DNA of 18,430 nt, from NCBI GenBank assembly GCA_900547595.1, contig URHE01000038.1, forward strand, positions 1-18,430, given 5' to 3'. The translations under genes and the position numbers were made by a program. The DNA is from an uncultured Desulfovibrio sp. (GTDB lineage Bacteria; Desulfobacterota; Desulfovibrionia; Desulfovibrionales; Desulfovibrionaceae). The notes below the pieces were generated by a model that searched no databases, was not told the DNA's origin, and worked only from the letters and a program-made list of their open reading frames with translations. Positions 6,956 to 14,128 of this stretch are shown in pieces (position 1 is the stretch's first letter; the number at the start of each line of letters is the position of its first letter).

Positions 6956-8689
6956 CTAGGCGAGCGGATGCTGGAGCGCCTCGGGATTGAGGAAGCCGAT
7001 GTGGCCGCTTTCCTTGCCGGAATCCGCGGCAAGCTGCACATTGATGAGGCAGGGCTTTCTGGAGGCGATGGCCTCGGTGAGCGCCGCCTTGAGCTCGTCG
7101 GGAGTGGTCACATAGTAGCCCTTGCCGCCGAAGGCTTCGCCGATCTTTTCGTAACGGGCGTCAATGTCCAGCGTGGTGGGCGCCGGGTCGCCGTTGTGGG
7201 CGAGGTTGACGCCGATGCCGTTGTAGATGCCGCCGTTGTTGAATACCACCACCGTGCAGGGCAGATGGAAGCGGCAGATGGTCGCCATCTCCATGCCGGA
7301 GAACCCGAAGGCCGAGTCGCCCTCGATGGCCACCACGCTCTTGCCGGTGGCCACGGCGGCGCCCACCACCGAGCCCATGCCCATGCCCATGATGGCCCAG
7401 GTGGCGCAGTCGATGCGGTGCCGGGGCCGGAACATGTTGACCGTGTCGCGGGTGTCGTCGAGCGTATTGGCGCCCTCGTTGACCAGGATGACATCCGGAT
7501 TGCCCTCGAGGATGGGCTTGATGGTGTTGAGCGCCGTCCAGTGGGTCATGGGCGCGTCCTTGGCGTGGGAGGCCAGGCGCGCCGCGAACTTGGCGTCCTT
7601 TTCCTTGGTTTCCGCCTGGAGCTGCGGCACCCAGGCGGGGTCCATGCCGAGCTTGCAGTTGGGGAGCCTGTCGAGCAGGGCCGAGACCGTGCTGTCCAGG
7701 TCGCCCACCACGGGCGCGGCAATGGGCCGGTTGCAGTCCATTTCCTGCGGCTCGATGTCAAGCTGGATGAACTTCCCGGCCGGATTCCACTTGCCGTGCC
7801 CGCGCGAGAGCAGCCAGTTGAGGCGCGCGCCCACGAGCATGACCACGTCGGCCTGCTCCATGATGGTGGAGCGGCAGGAAAGCGCGCTCAGCGGGTGATC
7901 GTCCGGCATGAGGCCCTTGGCCATGGACATGGGGAAGAAGGGAATGCCCGTCTTTTCGATGAGCGCCCTGATCTTGTCGTCGATCTGGGCATAGGCCGCG
8001 CCCTTGCCGAGCAGGATGGCCGGGCGCTTCGCGCCGGCAAGCAGGGCGAGCGCGCGGTCGATGGCTTCCGGCGCGGGGAGCTGCTTCGGGCAGGGGTCCA
8101 CGGGCGTGAAATACCACGGCTCGGCCGTTTTGGCATCCACGATCTGGCCGAGGCACGGCGCGGTGATGTCCAGATAGACGCCGCCGGGCCGCCCGGAAAC
8201 GGCGGCGCGGTAGGCGCGGGCCACGGCGGTGGGAATATCCTTGGGGTCGTTGACGCGGAAGGCCGCCTTGACGAGCCCCTTGGCCACGTTGAGCTGGTCC
8301 AGGTCCTCATAGCCGCCCTGCTGCATGTCCACGGGCGCGCGGTCGCTGGAGCCGGAGATCTGGATCATGGGGTAGCAGTTGACCGTGGCGTTGATGGTGG
8401 CCGTGAGGCCGTTGAGAAAGCCCAGGGAGCTCACGGTGAGCAGCAGGCCCGGCGTTTTGGTGAGATAACCGTGCGTGGCCGCGGCCATGCCCGCCTGCTG
8501 CTCGAAGCGGAAGCCCACATATCTGATGCCCTGCTGCTGGCAGAGGTAGGCGAAATCCGTCACCGGAATGCCCACAAGGCCGTACATGGTGTCCAGCCCC
8601 GCATTCTTGAGCGCCTTTGCCAGGATATACATGCCGGTGACCTGGTCCGGAAAGTGCGGAGCGGTCGCGGAACTTGTCTGAGTCGTCAT
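6956..8689 (-). CDS. oxc: Oxalyl-CoA decarboxylase
   Basis: 577 residues (Oxalobacter enzyme 568). Thiamine-diphosphate enzyme that converts oxalyl-CoA to formyl-CoA and CO2 in the cytoplasm. Visible landmarks: the catalytic Glu63 in FRFEQQAG (Glu56 of the Oxalobacter enzyme), Tyr127-Glu128 in QGGYEDLDQL (Tyr120-Glu121), and the ThDP/Mg motif that begins GDSAFGFSGMEM near residue 453 and ends at FNNGG about 25 residues on. ATG 8689 has AGGGG about 7 nt upstream. It lies between frc (144 nt upstream) and the AEC permease, matching E. coli yfdW-yfdU-yfdV. Other ThDP enzymes (acetolactate synthase, benzoylformate decarboxylase) share the fold, but the frc neighbour and Tyr-Glu pair settle the call. 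Confidence 0.95.
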   Translation of the reverse strand: MTTQTSSATAPHFPDQVTGMYILAKALKNAGLDTMYGLVGIPVTDFAYLCQQQGIRYVGFRFEQQAGMAAATHGYLTKTPGLLLTVSSLGFLNGLTATINATVNCYPMIQISGSSDRAPVDMQQGGYEDLDQLNVAKGLVKAAFRVNDPKDIPTAVARAYRAAVSGRPGGVYLDITAPCLGQIVDAKTAEPWYFTPVDPCPKQLPAPEAIDRALALLAGAKRPAILLGKGAAYAQIDDKIRALIEKTGIPFFPMSMAKGLMPDDHPLSALSCRSTIMEQADVVMLVGARLNWLLSRGHGKWNPAGKFIQLDIEPQEMDCNRPIAAPVVGDLDSTVSALLDRLPNCKLGMDPAWVPQLQAETKEKDAKFAARLASHAKDAPMTHWTALNTIKPILEGNPDVILVNEGANTLDDTRDTVNMFRPRHRIDCATWAIMGMGMGSVVGAAVATGKSVVAIEGDSAFGFSGMEMATICRFHLPCTVVVFNNGGIYNGIGVNLAHNGDPAPTTLDIDARYEKIGEAFGGKGYYVTTPDELKAALTEAIASRKPCLINVQLAADSGKESGHIGFLNPEALQHPLA

Positions 8690-8773
8690 GATCTGCCCCT
8701 GTTGGTGAGATGCTTCGTATGGTGCTGCAACGCCCGGCGGTCGGTTCGCGGGAGGCGGGGGCCGGGCGGCGTC

Positions 8774-8821
8774 CCCTCCCCGGGGGGAGGGCCCGGGAGG
8801 GGCGGGAACCGCGCCCTCCCG
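8774..8821. other. GC-rich frc-oxc spacer with hairpins and a G-quadruplex motif
   Basis: CCCTCCC (8774-8780) pairs with GGGAGGG (8785-8791); GGGAGGG (8795-8801) can pair with CCCTCCC (8815-8821). The plus strand, which is the template strand for the operon, has five G runs at 8782-8787, 8789-8791, 8795-8797, 8799-8802 and 8804-8806 with loops of 1-3 nt, a classic quadruplex pattern. Confidence 0.5.
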
Positions 8822-8833
8822 GAATATGCCGGC

Positions 8834-10135
8834 CTACGCCTTTTTGGGCAGCGGCTCGGTGGTGCCGTTGGCCGCGAACTTCGCCACGTCCGCCGCGGTG
8901 AAGCCGAGGCTTTCCAGCACTTCCGCGTTATTGCCGCCCAGGGTCGGGCACGGCCCGTAGGTGGGCTGGAAGTTGCTCAGGGTGAAGGGCACGCCCACGG
9001 TCACAAAGGTGCCGACCTTGCCGCCGTAGCCGGGCTGGTCGATCTTGACCAGGGTATTGCCGTCATAGAGGGACTCGTCCTCCATGATCTCCTTGGTGGA
9101 GAGCACCGGGCCCACGGGCACCGCGAACTTGGCGAGATGCTCGGTGATCTCGTACTTGTCGCGCGTGGCGGTCCATTCACCGATGCGCTTGTAGATGGCC
9201 TGCTTGTTCCTGTCGCGCGCGTCCGCGGTGTTGAAGTCGGGGTTGGTGAGCCAGTCCTGGAAGCCCATGCCTTCGCAGAACTTTTCAAAGCTCTTGGCGT
9301 CGCGCTGGATGATGATGTAGACGCAGTCGTTGGGATCGGTAGCGAAGTTCTTGCACTTGTAGGTCCAGCCGAGCACGCCGGAGCCTTCCTGGTTGCCGGA
9401 GCGCGGCACATAGTCGCCGAACTTCTGGTTCGGATACTGCGGGAACTGGCTCAGATAGCCGATGCGGTCAAGGGTGAGCTGGTCGCGCGTCTTGATGCGG
9501 CAGAGGTTGAGGCAGGCATTGTGCATGGACTGGTAGACGAAGCAGCCCTCGCCCGTGTGCTGCCGCTGGACGAGTGCGGCCAGAAGGCCAATGGCCAGAT
9601 GCATGCCGGTATTGGAGTCGCCCAAGGCCGCGCCGCTCTGGGTGGGGATATTGTCCGGGCCTTCCCACCAGCCGGTGGTGGAGGCCGCGCCCGCCGTCAC
9701 CTGCGCCACGGGCTCGTAGGCCTTGAGGTGGGCGTATTTGGAGGTGGGCGGAAAGCCCTTGAGCGAGCCGTAGATGCACCTGGGGTTGAGCTTGTGGACC
9801 ACATCCCAGGAGAAGCCCAGCTTGTCCATGGCGCCGGGATGCAGGTTTTCCACAAAGATGTCGCACCCCTTGATGAGGCGGGTGAGGATTTCCTTGCCGT
9901 CGGGCGTGGCCGCGTCCAGGCTGAGCGATTTTTTGTTGGAATTCAGTTGCAGGAAGTAATAGCTCGGGCAGTCAGGGTCGAACTGGAGTTCCTTGCGGGT
10001 GGCGTCGCCGTGGCCGGGCCGCTCGATCTTGATGACCTCGGCGCCGAGCCACGCCAGAAGCTGTGTGCAGGAAGGGCCGGACTGGACAGCGGTGAAATCG
10101 ACGATCTTGATGCCTTGCAAAGGGGCGGTGTTCAT
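8834..10135 (-). CDS. frc: Formyl-CoA:oxalate CoA-transferase
   Basis: 433-residue class III (CaiB/BaiF) CoA-transferase that moves CoA from formyl-CoA to oxalate, giving oxalyl-CoA for Oxc and free formate. The N-terminus LQGIKIVDFTAVQSGPSCTQ and LGAEVIKIERPGHGDATR matches Frc closely. The catalytic aspartate is Asp173 in ALGDSNTGMH (Asp169 in Oxalobacter), and Gln18 corresponds to Gln17. The glycine loop that reads GGGGQ in Oxalobacter Frc and E. coli YfdW appears here as EGSGV after VPRSGNQ, an unusual change in a loop that closes over the active site. ATG 10135 is preceded by GAGAGGG. First gene of the operon, behind a sigma-54-type promoter. A related oxalate CoA-transferase using another donor is the main alternative. 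Confidence 0.9.
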   Translation of the reverse strand: MNTAPLQGIKIVDFTAVQSGPSCTQLLAWLGAEVIKIERPGHGDATRKELQFDPDCPSYYFLQLNSNKKSLSLDAATPDGKEILTRLIKGCDIFVENLHPGAMDKLGFSWDVVHKLNPRCIYGSLKGFPPTSKYAHLKAYEPVAQVTAGAASTTGWWEGPDNIPTQSGAALGDSNTGMHLAIGLLAALVQRQHTGEGCFVYQSMHNACLNLCRIKTRDQLTLDRIGYLSQFPQYPNQKFGDYVPRSGNQEGSGVLGWTYKCKNFATDPNDCVYIIIQRDAKSFEKFCEGMGFQDWLTNPDFNTADARDRNKQAIYKRIGEWTATRDKYEITEHLAKFAVPVGPVLSTKEIMEDESLYDGNTLVKIDQPGYGGKVGTFVTVGVPFTLSNFQPTYGPCPTLGGNNAEVLESLGFTAADVAKFAANGTTEPLPKKA

Positions 10136-10189
10136 ATATTTTCCCTCTCAAAAAAGAGTTGTGCAGGAAGGTGAGGCCACACCGGGTAC

Positions 10190-10206
10190 AGCATAAACCT
10201 TGCCAG
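10190..10206 (-). promoter_or_regulatory. Sigma-54 promoter of the oxalate operon
   Basis: Minus strand CTGGCAAGGTTTATGCT fits YTGGCACGRNNNTTGCW with two mismatches and the correct 12-nt GG-to-GC step. Predicted start near 10179 and a leader of about 43 nt to the frc ATG. Sigma-54 promoters need an enhancer-binding activator; none is encoded in the window. Confidence 0.65.
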
Positions 10207-10277
10207 CGCGGGGAAAGGCGCGTGTGGAGCGGAACCGGCGCCCCGGCTGGAGGAAGGGGGAGGTGAAAGGCAGGGGA

Positions 10278-10300
10278 TTTTGGCAAAAACTTGATCACAA
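10278..10300. promoter_or_regulatory. Possible enhancer sites for the oxalate promoter
   Basis: TTTTGGCAAAA (10278-10288) is an odd-centred palindrome and TTGATCACAA (10291-10300) contains TGATCA. They lie about 100-120 nt upstream of the predicted transcription start, the usual range for a sigma-54 activator. The rest of the gene-free stretch 10136-10452 holds the promoter at 10190-10206 and the terminator hairpins at 10352-10422; I see no gene in it. Confidence 0.35.
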
Positions 10301-10351
10301 CCCTGTAAAAAAACTGCGCATCTGTCTAAAAACTATGCAGGATGCCAGCCA

Positions 10352-10381
10352 GGCGGGGCACGCCGCGCAAAATGCCCCGCC
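10352..10381 (-). terminator. Second hairpin after the small exported-protein gene
   Basis: GGCGGGGCA (10352-10360) pairs with TGCCCCGCC (10373-10381), 9 bp, 12-nt loop. It lacks a T tract close by on the minus strand. It lies after the stronger terminator at 10391-10422 and helps isolate the oxalate promoter from upstream transcription. Confidence 0.4.
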
Positions 10382-10390
10382 ACGCCGCGG

Positions 10391-10422
10391 AAACGAAAAC
10401 GGCGCCCGCGGGAGCGGACGCC
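10391..10422 (-). terminator. Intrinsic terminator of the EF-hand/ygiQ/slyX operon
   Basis: GGCGCCCGC (10401-10409) pairs with GCGGACGCC (10414-10422) with one G-T pair; on the minus strand the stem is followed by GTTTTCGTTT. It starts about 30 nt after the stop codon of the last gene. Confidence 0.6.
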
Positions 10423-10452
10423 GCAGAGGGCAGGGATGGAAAGCGCGGACGC

Positions 10453-10974
10453 TCAGTCCTTCTTGTGCTTGCGCTGACCGCGATGGAGTCCGTTGTCGTG
10501 CTTGTTGCCCTTGCTGTACTTCGGCGGGTGCCCGCGCCAGTGGTCGCGGTCGCGGTCATGGGGCGAACTGCCGTAGCCGAGGATGCTGGGGTCCACATCA
10601 TAGATGCTGGGGTCCACATCATAGCGGTGTGCGATCTCGCCCCAGCCGCAGCCGCTCTCCCGCAGGTGACGGATGCGCGACTCGCTTGTGCCCGTGGCGC
10701 GGGAGAGGGCCCGCACGCGCGCCTGTTCCAGACGCCATTCGTGGTCGTGCCAGTCGCGTTCGTAGCGGGAGTAGTCCCGGCCGCCGTTGAAGGCGTCCAG
10801 AAAGACCTCATTGGCTCTGTCCGCCGCGCGGCTCACGTCCGCCAGGCTCTCCAGGGCCTCGGAGACCGGGGCCAGATCCCCGGCGGCGGCGCGGACCGGG
10901 GCGCCAAGGGCGAGGGCGCACAGCGCAAGGGTCAGGAGGGGATGCCGGAGCGAGTGGGTGGCTGGCGTTCGCAT
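10453..10974 (-). CDS. Small exported protein with HTH-like motif and tandem repeat
   Basis: 173 residues, not a family I can name. Residues 1-31 form a signal peptide (hydrophobic LLTLALCALALG, cleavage near VRAAAG). A charged helical part follows, rich in Trp, Tyr, Asp and Arg (66-95). Residues about 97-120, TSESRIRHLRESGCGWGEIA, look like a helix-turn-helix of the kind seen in small exported deltaproteobacterial proteins. YDVDPSI occurs twice in a row (118-124, 125-131), coded by an exact 21-bp duplication at 10582-10623. The C-terminus is His/Asp/Lys-rich and disordered. ATG 10974 has GAGGAG 9 nt upstream. It follows slyX by 54 nt with no clear promoter between, so it is probably in the same operon. 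Confidence 0.75.
   Translation of the reverse strand: MRTPATHSLRHPLLTLALCALALGAPVRAAAGDLAPVSEALESLADVSRAADRANEVFLDAFNGGRDYSRYERDWHDHEWRLEQARVRALSRATGTSESRIRHLRESGCGWGEIAHRYDVDPSIYDVDPSILGYGSSPHDRDRDHWRGHPPKYSKGNKHDNGLHRGQRKHKKD
10582..10623. repeat. Exact 21-bp tandem duplication
   Basis: Two identical 21-bp copies (10582-10602 and 10603-10623) within the small exported-protein gene, adding seven codons without disturbing the frame. Complete identity at third positions suggests a recent event. Confidence 0.95.
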
Positions 10975-11028
10975 GATGTATCTCCTCTGGCGAAAGAAGT
11001 CGTCCTGAGTGTCAGGGAATTTTTACGG

Positions 11029-11298
11029 TCAGTAGCGTTCGGGCATGAAGTGCGGCGGCGGGGCGTTTTCCGGCGCTTCAGTGAGTTTTTGGTGCAAGGC
11101 GCGCGCCAGGGCGCGCAGGTCCGCCAGCTGCCGCTCCATGGCGTCCATCTGGGCCTGCTGCGCCGTGAGGGCGGCATCCAGCTCCCGGAGCCGCTCCTCC
11201 TGAAAAAAGGCGGTCTCCTCCAGGCGCGCCAGGCGCGCGTCCAGGGCTTCGGAAAGGCCGCCGGATCCGGCGGCTGCGGGTGTGGGACGGGACGGCAT
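11029..11298 (-). CDS. slyX: SlyX-like coiled-coil protein
   Basis: 89-residue protein resembling SlyX, a small dimeric coiled coil of unknown function. Heptad-rich residues 15-70 (LEETAFFQEERLRELDAAL and QQAQMDAMERQLADLRALA) form one long helix, and the C-terminus carries the typical proline-rich PPPH-containing tail (NAPPPHFMPERY). An N-terminal Ala/Gly/Pro extension of about 14 residues precedes the helix. ATG 11298 lies 2 nt after the ygiQ stop codon (11301-11303), with AAAGGA inside the end of ygiQ, so translation is probably coupled. The frame runs open further upstream, but that part is a shadow of ygiQ. Confidence 0.8.
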   Translation of the reverse strand: MPSRPTPAAAGSGGLSEALDARLARLEETAFFQEERLRELDAALTAQQAQMDAMERQLADLRALARALHQKLTEAPENAPPPHFMPERY

Positions 11299-11300
11299 GG

Positions 11301-13364
11301 TCAGTTCCTTTCCGGACGGCGCGGGGACGGCGCCCGCGCGGGGTTCCGGGCGCGTTCCGGCGCGGCCCGTTCCGCCTTCCGGGTGCCGGTGCGGCCCATG
11401 AGAATGCCGTGCTGCCGCAGGCGGGCGGCATCGCTCCGGGCGACGACGATGGGTTCGCCGGATTCGTCCCTGCCGCAGTAGAACATGGCCGTGGCCACCG
11501 TTCCGGGCGTGGGGATGAAGCATTGCGTCTGGCGCGGGTTCCAGCCCCTGCGTTCCAGCCAGGCCGCGAGGGCGCGCATGTCATCGTCGGTGCAGCCGGG
11601 GTAGGCGCTCATCAGATAGGGGATCACATACTGCTCGCGTCCCGCCTCGCGGCTGGCGCGGGCAAAGACCTCAAGAAAGGCGTCCAGCGCCGCCATGCCC
11701 GGCTTGCGCATGCGCTCGAGCACCGCGGGCTGGCAGTGTTCGGGCGCCACCTTGAGCTGGCCGCCGGTGAACTCGGCGGCATAGGCCGCCAGGGCCGCCG
11801 GCTCCCGCAGGGCAAGGTCGGGGCGCACACCGCTCGCCACGCGCACCCGCGAGACGCCGGGCAGGGCGGCCACGGCGCGCAGCAGGGCCACATGGCGGCG
11901 TTGCGGCGTGATGAAGGAGGGGCACGGCGAGGGGACGCAGCAGCTCTTGCGGCGGCAGCGCGCCCGGCCTGGGGCGGCCTCCAGCGCGCACTGCGCCTGC
12001 CACATGTTGGCGGTGGGGCCGCCCACGTCGGAAATGGCCACGCCATGGCCGCCGCGCCGCGTCGTCCTGCCCGCATGGGCGCGCGCAAGGCCCGCGGCCT
12101 CCGCGAGGATGGACTCCCGCGAACGCGAGCTGACGCGCCGCCCCTGGTGCAGGGCGATGGAGCAAAAGGCGCAGCCGCCGCCGCAGCCCCGGTGGCTCGT
12201 GATGCTCGTGGCCAGCATTTCCGCCGCCGGGATGGCCTCGCCATAGGCCGGATGGGCCGTGCGCCGGAAGGGCAGGCTGTGGAGCTCGTCCATCTCCTCC
12301 GTGGCGAGCGGCGCGGCCGGCGGCGCAAAGACCATGCAGCGGGCATCCACGGGCTGGAAGGCCCAGGCATCGCCCTGGTGGACATGGCGCTCCATGAGCT
12401 GGGCCAGCCGGAGCAACTGGCCGGCGTCCGCGCAAATGTCCGCATGGGAGGGAAAGCGCAGGAGCGGCCCCTGCGCCAGCGCCTCCCGCAGGGCGGCGTC
12501 CTGGGGATTCGGCTTTCCGTCCGCGTCCATGCGTTCGCACCATGCCGTGCCGGGGATGCCCTTCAGGAGCGCGGCTCCCTGCGCGGCGGGGGCGTCGGCG
12601 CCCTGTCCGGCGGCGCGTTCCAGCCGTTGCGCGCAGGCCAGGATGGCGCGTTCGCCCATGCCCCAGACGAGCAGGTCCGCCTTGGCATCCAGCAGCAGGG
12701 GGCGGCGCAGGGCATCGGTCCAGAAATCATAATGCGTGGCCCGGCGCAGGGATGCCTCGATACCGCCCAGAACGAGCGGCAGGCCGGGAAAGGCGCGCCG
12801 GGCGAGGTTGGCGTACACCAGACAGGCGCGGTTGGGGCGCTTGCCCGCGCGGCCCCCCGGCGTATAGGCGTCGTCATGGCGTTTTTTGCGAAAGGCCGTG
12901 TAGTGGGCGAGCATGGAATCCAGCGCGCCCGCGCTGATGCCCGCGAACAGCCGGGGCCGCCCCATGGCGAGCAGGTCGTCGGGAACGTCCCAGCGGGGCT
13001 GGCACACGAGGCCCGTGCGAAAGCCCCGGCTCACGAGCCAGCGGCCAAGCAGGGCGCAGCCAAAGGCCGGATGATCCACATAGGCATCGCCGCTGATGAG
13101 CAGGACGTCAAGGCCGTCCCAGCCCAGCGCGTCCAGCTCGGCGGCGCTCATGGGCAGAAAGTCCGGCTGGGCGAGGCTCCCCGGAACTCCGGGCGTGGGG
13201 GCGCCGCAACGGGAGGGCGTGCCGTGACGGCTTCGGGCAATGGCGGGCTGCTCCCGGCGAACAGGCGCATGCTCCCGTTTTTCAGCTTCCCGCGCGTCCC
13301 CGAATGGCGCATCCGGGGACGGCGGGAAGTGGAAGTCGGGGAACGGGCGCCGCTCAGTTGCCAC
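11301..13364 (-). CDS. YgiQ-family radical SAM protein
   Basis: 687 residues, family usually 600-750. The radical SAM cluster motif CGGGCAFC supplies Cys394, Cys398 and Cys401 for the 4Fe-4S centre. Family landmarks include FLPMSAAELDALGWDGLDV near 70, SGDAYVDHPAFG near 91, SLRRATHYDFW near 205, SDVGGPTANMW and the CQPAVLERMRKPGM region. The reaction is unknown; YgiQ proteins are often grouped with B12-binding radical SAM enzymes. No ATG lies upstream of Met72 in the frame, so the start is taken as GTG 13364, which overlaps the EF-hand gene by 11 nt without a clear ribosome site, suggesting translational coupling. The first 65 residues are Arg/Pro-rich and poorly conserved. Confidence 0.92.
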   Translation of the reverse strand: MATERRPFPDFHFPPSPDAPFGDAREAEKREHAPVRREQPAIARSRHGTPSRCGAPTPGVPGSLAQPDFLPMSAAELDALGWDGLDVLLISGDAYVDHPAFGCALLGRWLVSRGFRTGLVCQPRWDVPDDLLAMGRPRLFAGISAGALDSMLAHYTAFRKKRHDDAYTPGGRAGKRPNRACLVYANLARRAFPGLPLVLGGIEASLRRATHYDFWTDALRRPLLLDAKADLLVWGMGERAILACAQRLERAAGQGADAPAAQGAALLKGIPGTAWCERMDADGKPNPQDAALREALAQGPLLRFPSHADICADAGQLLRLAQLMERHVHQGDAWAFQPVDARCMVFAPPAAPLATEEMDELHSLPFRRTAHPAYGEAIPAAEMLATSITSHRGCGGGCAFCSIALHQGRRVSSRSRESILAEAAGLARAHAGRTTRRGGHGVAISDVGGPTANMWQAQCALEAAPGRARCRRKSCCVPSPCPSFITPQRRHVALLRAVAALPGVSRVRVASGVRPDLALREPAALAAYAAEFTGGQLKVAPEHCQPAVLERMRKPGMAALDAFLEVFARASREAGREQYVIPYLMSAYPGCTDDDMRALAAWLERRGWNPRQTQCFIPTPGTVATAMFYCGRDESGEPIVVARSDAARLRQHGILMGRTGTRKAERAAPERARNPARAPSPRRPERN

Positions 13365-13875
13365 TGGGCGGACGCATGAGGGGCAGATCCGCGCTGTCCG
13401 GCGGCGGAATCATGGGATCGCCGGGCATATTGTTCATGCGCGGGGCGCGGTCGGGGGTGCCGCCCATGCCGCCCCCCATGCCGTCGGGCCGCATGCCCGC
13501 CGCATGGCCCTGCATGAAGGTGGCCCATTCGGCGCGTTCGATGCCGCCGTCCCCGTTGCTGTCGATGACGACGAAGGCGCGTTCGGACATGCCGGGATAG
13601 GCGGCGCGAAATTCCTCCAGCACCACCCGGCCGTCCCCGTCCTTGTCCATGGCGGCGAAGCGGTCGTCAGGCGCGGCGTGGCGCGGCGCGTGGCCGGGCG
13701 CGGCGGCCCGGTGATCCGGCATGTGGGCGCCGGGGGCGGCCAGCCCTTCTCCGGAAGGGAAGAACAGCAGAAAACCGGCCAGGATGCCGAAAACGGCCAG
13801 CCGGAACAGACCGCCCGGAGCGCGGAAGCGGCGCCGCGCGGGCGGCATGGTGCAGGGTATATGTGTGCGAGGCAT
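13354..13875 (-). CDS. Exported or anchored EF-hand protein
   Basis: 173 residues. A hydrophobic segment at 24-40 (FRLAVFGILAGFLLFFP) after a basic N-terminus acts as signal peptide or membrane anchor. Two EF-hand loops follow: DKDGDGRVVLEE (77-88) and DSNGDGGIERAE (105-116), both with the canonical acidic positions 1, 3, 5 and 12, so Ca2+ binding outside the cytoplasm is likely. Residues 51-69 are His-rich and 121-170 are Met/Gly/Pro-rich with nine methionines, which could bind copper or another soft metal. ATG 13875 has AAGGAGA 7 nt upstream. First gene of the operon; its stop overlaps the GTG start of ygiQ. Function unknown. Confidence 0.85.
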   Translation of the reverse strand: MPRTHIPCTMPPARRRFRAPGGLFRLAVFGILAGFLLFFPSGEGLAAPGAHMPDHRAAAPGHAPRHAAPDDRFAAMDKDGDGRVVLEEFRAAYPGMSERAFVVIDSNGDGGIERAEWATFMQGHAAGMRPDGMGGGMGGTPDRAPRMNNMPGDPMIPPPDSADLPLMRPPSGN

Positions 13876-13936
13876 GGGAGTCTCCTTGTCTTGGCCGCGT
13901 CCGGGACGGCGCGGCTCAGATGGGCGCGGGGCTTTG

Positions 13937-13957
13937 GCATGGCGCCCCGCGCCATGC
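13937..13957 (-). other. Hairpin at the 5' end of the EF-hand operon mRNA
   Basis: GCATGGCG (13937-13944) pairs with CGCCATGC (13950-13957), 5-nt loop. It coincides with the predicted transcript start and probably protects the 5' end. Confidence 0.4.
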
Positions 13958-13961
13958 TCCG

Positions 13962-13990
13962 ACTATGCGGCAAATCGCCGCCGCTGTCCA
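13962..13990 (-). promoter_or_regulatory. Promoter of the EF-hand/ygiQ/slyX operon
   Basis: Minus strand TGGACA (13990-13985), 17-nt spacer, CATAGT (13967-13962). Predicted start near 13955, about 80 nt before the EF-hand ATG. Back to back with the hldD promoter. Confidence 0.55.
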
Positions 13991-14008
13991 GCGCGCGCCG
14001 GAGAGGGC

Positions 14009-14037
14009 TTGAGGGCGCCGGGGCTTTGCGCTAGCAT
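14009..14037 (+). promoter_or_regulatory. hldD promoter
   Basis: TTGAGG (14009-14014), 17-nt spacer, TAGCAT (14032-14037). The predicted start near 14044 lies in an 8-bp hairpin (14038-14045 with 14052-14059), so the leader of about 85 nt may begin structured. Confidence 0.5.
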
Positions 14038-14128
14038 CTCCCGGAACGGTATCCGGGAGCCGAATCCCTTTTTCTGTCGAAGGCCGCCGCGGACATGGGG
14101 TCCGGGCGTTTTCCGGCGTGGAGGCGGC

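Noticed and set aside
6896..10174. 1092-codon plus-strand open frame antisense to oxc and frc
   Set aside because: It exists because GC-rich codon use removes stops from the opposite strand; it is rich in Gly, His, Arg and Ala, has no family features, and the minus strand holds clear oxc and frc.
10582..10623. CRISPR-like or regulatory direct repeat
   Set aside because: Only two copies, directly adjoining, in frame in a coding sequence: a tandem duplication, not a spaced array.
11280..13379. 699-codon plus-strand frame antisense to ygiQ
   Set aside because: The minus strand encodes a complete YgiQ protein with its CxxxCxxC motif; the plus frame has no recognisable features.
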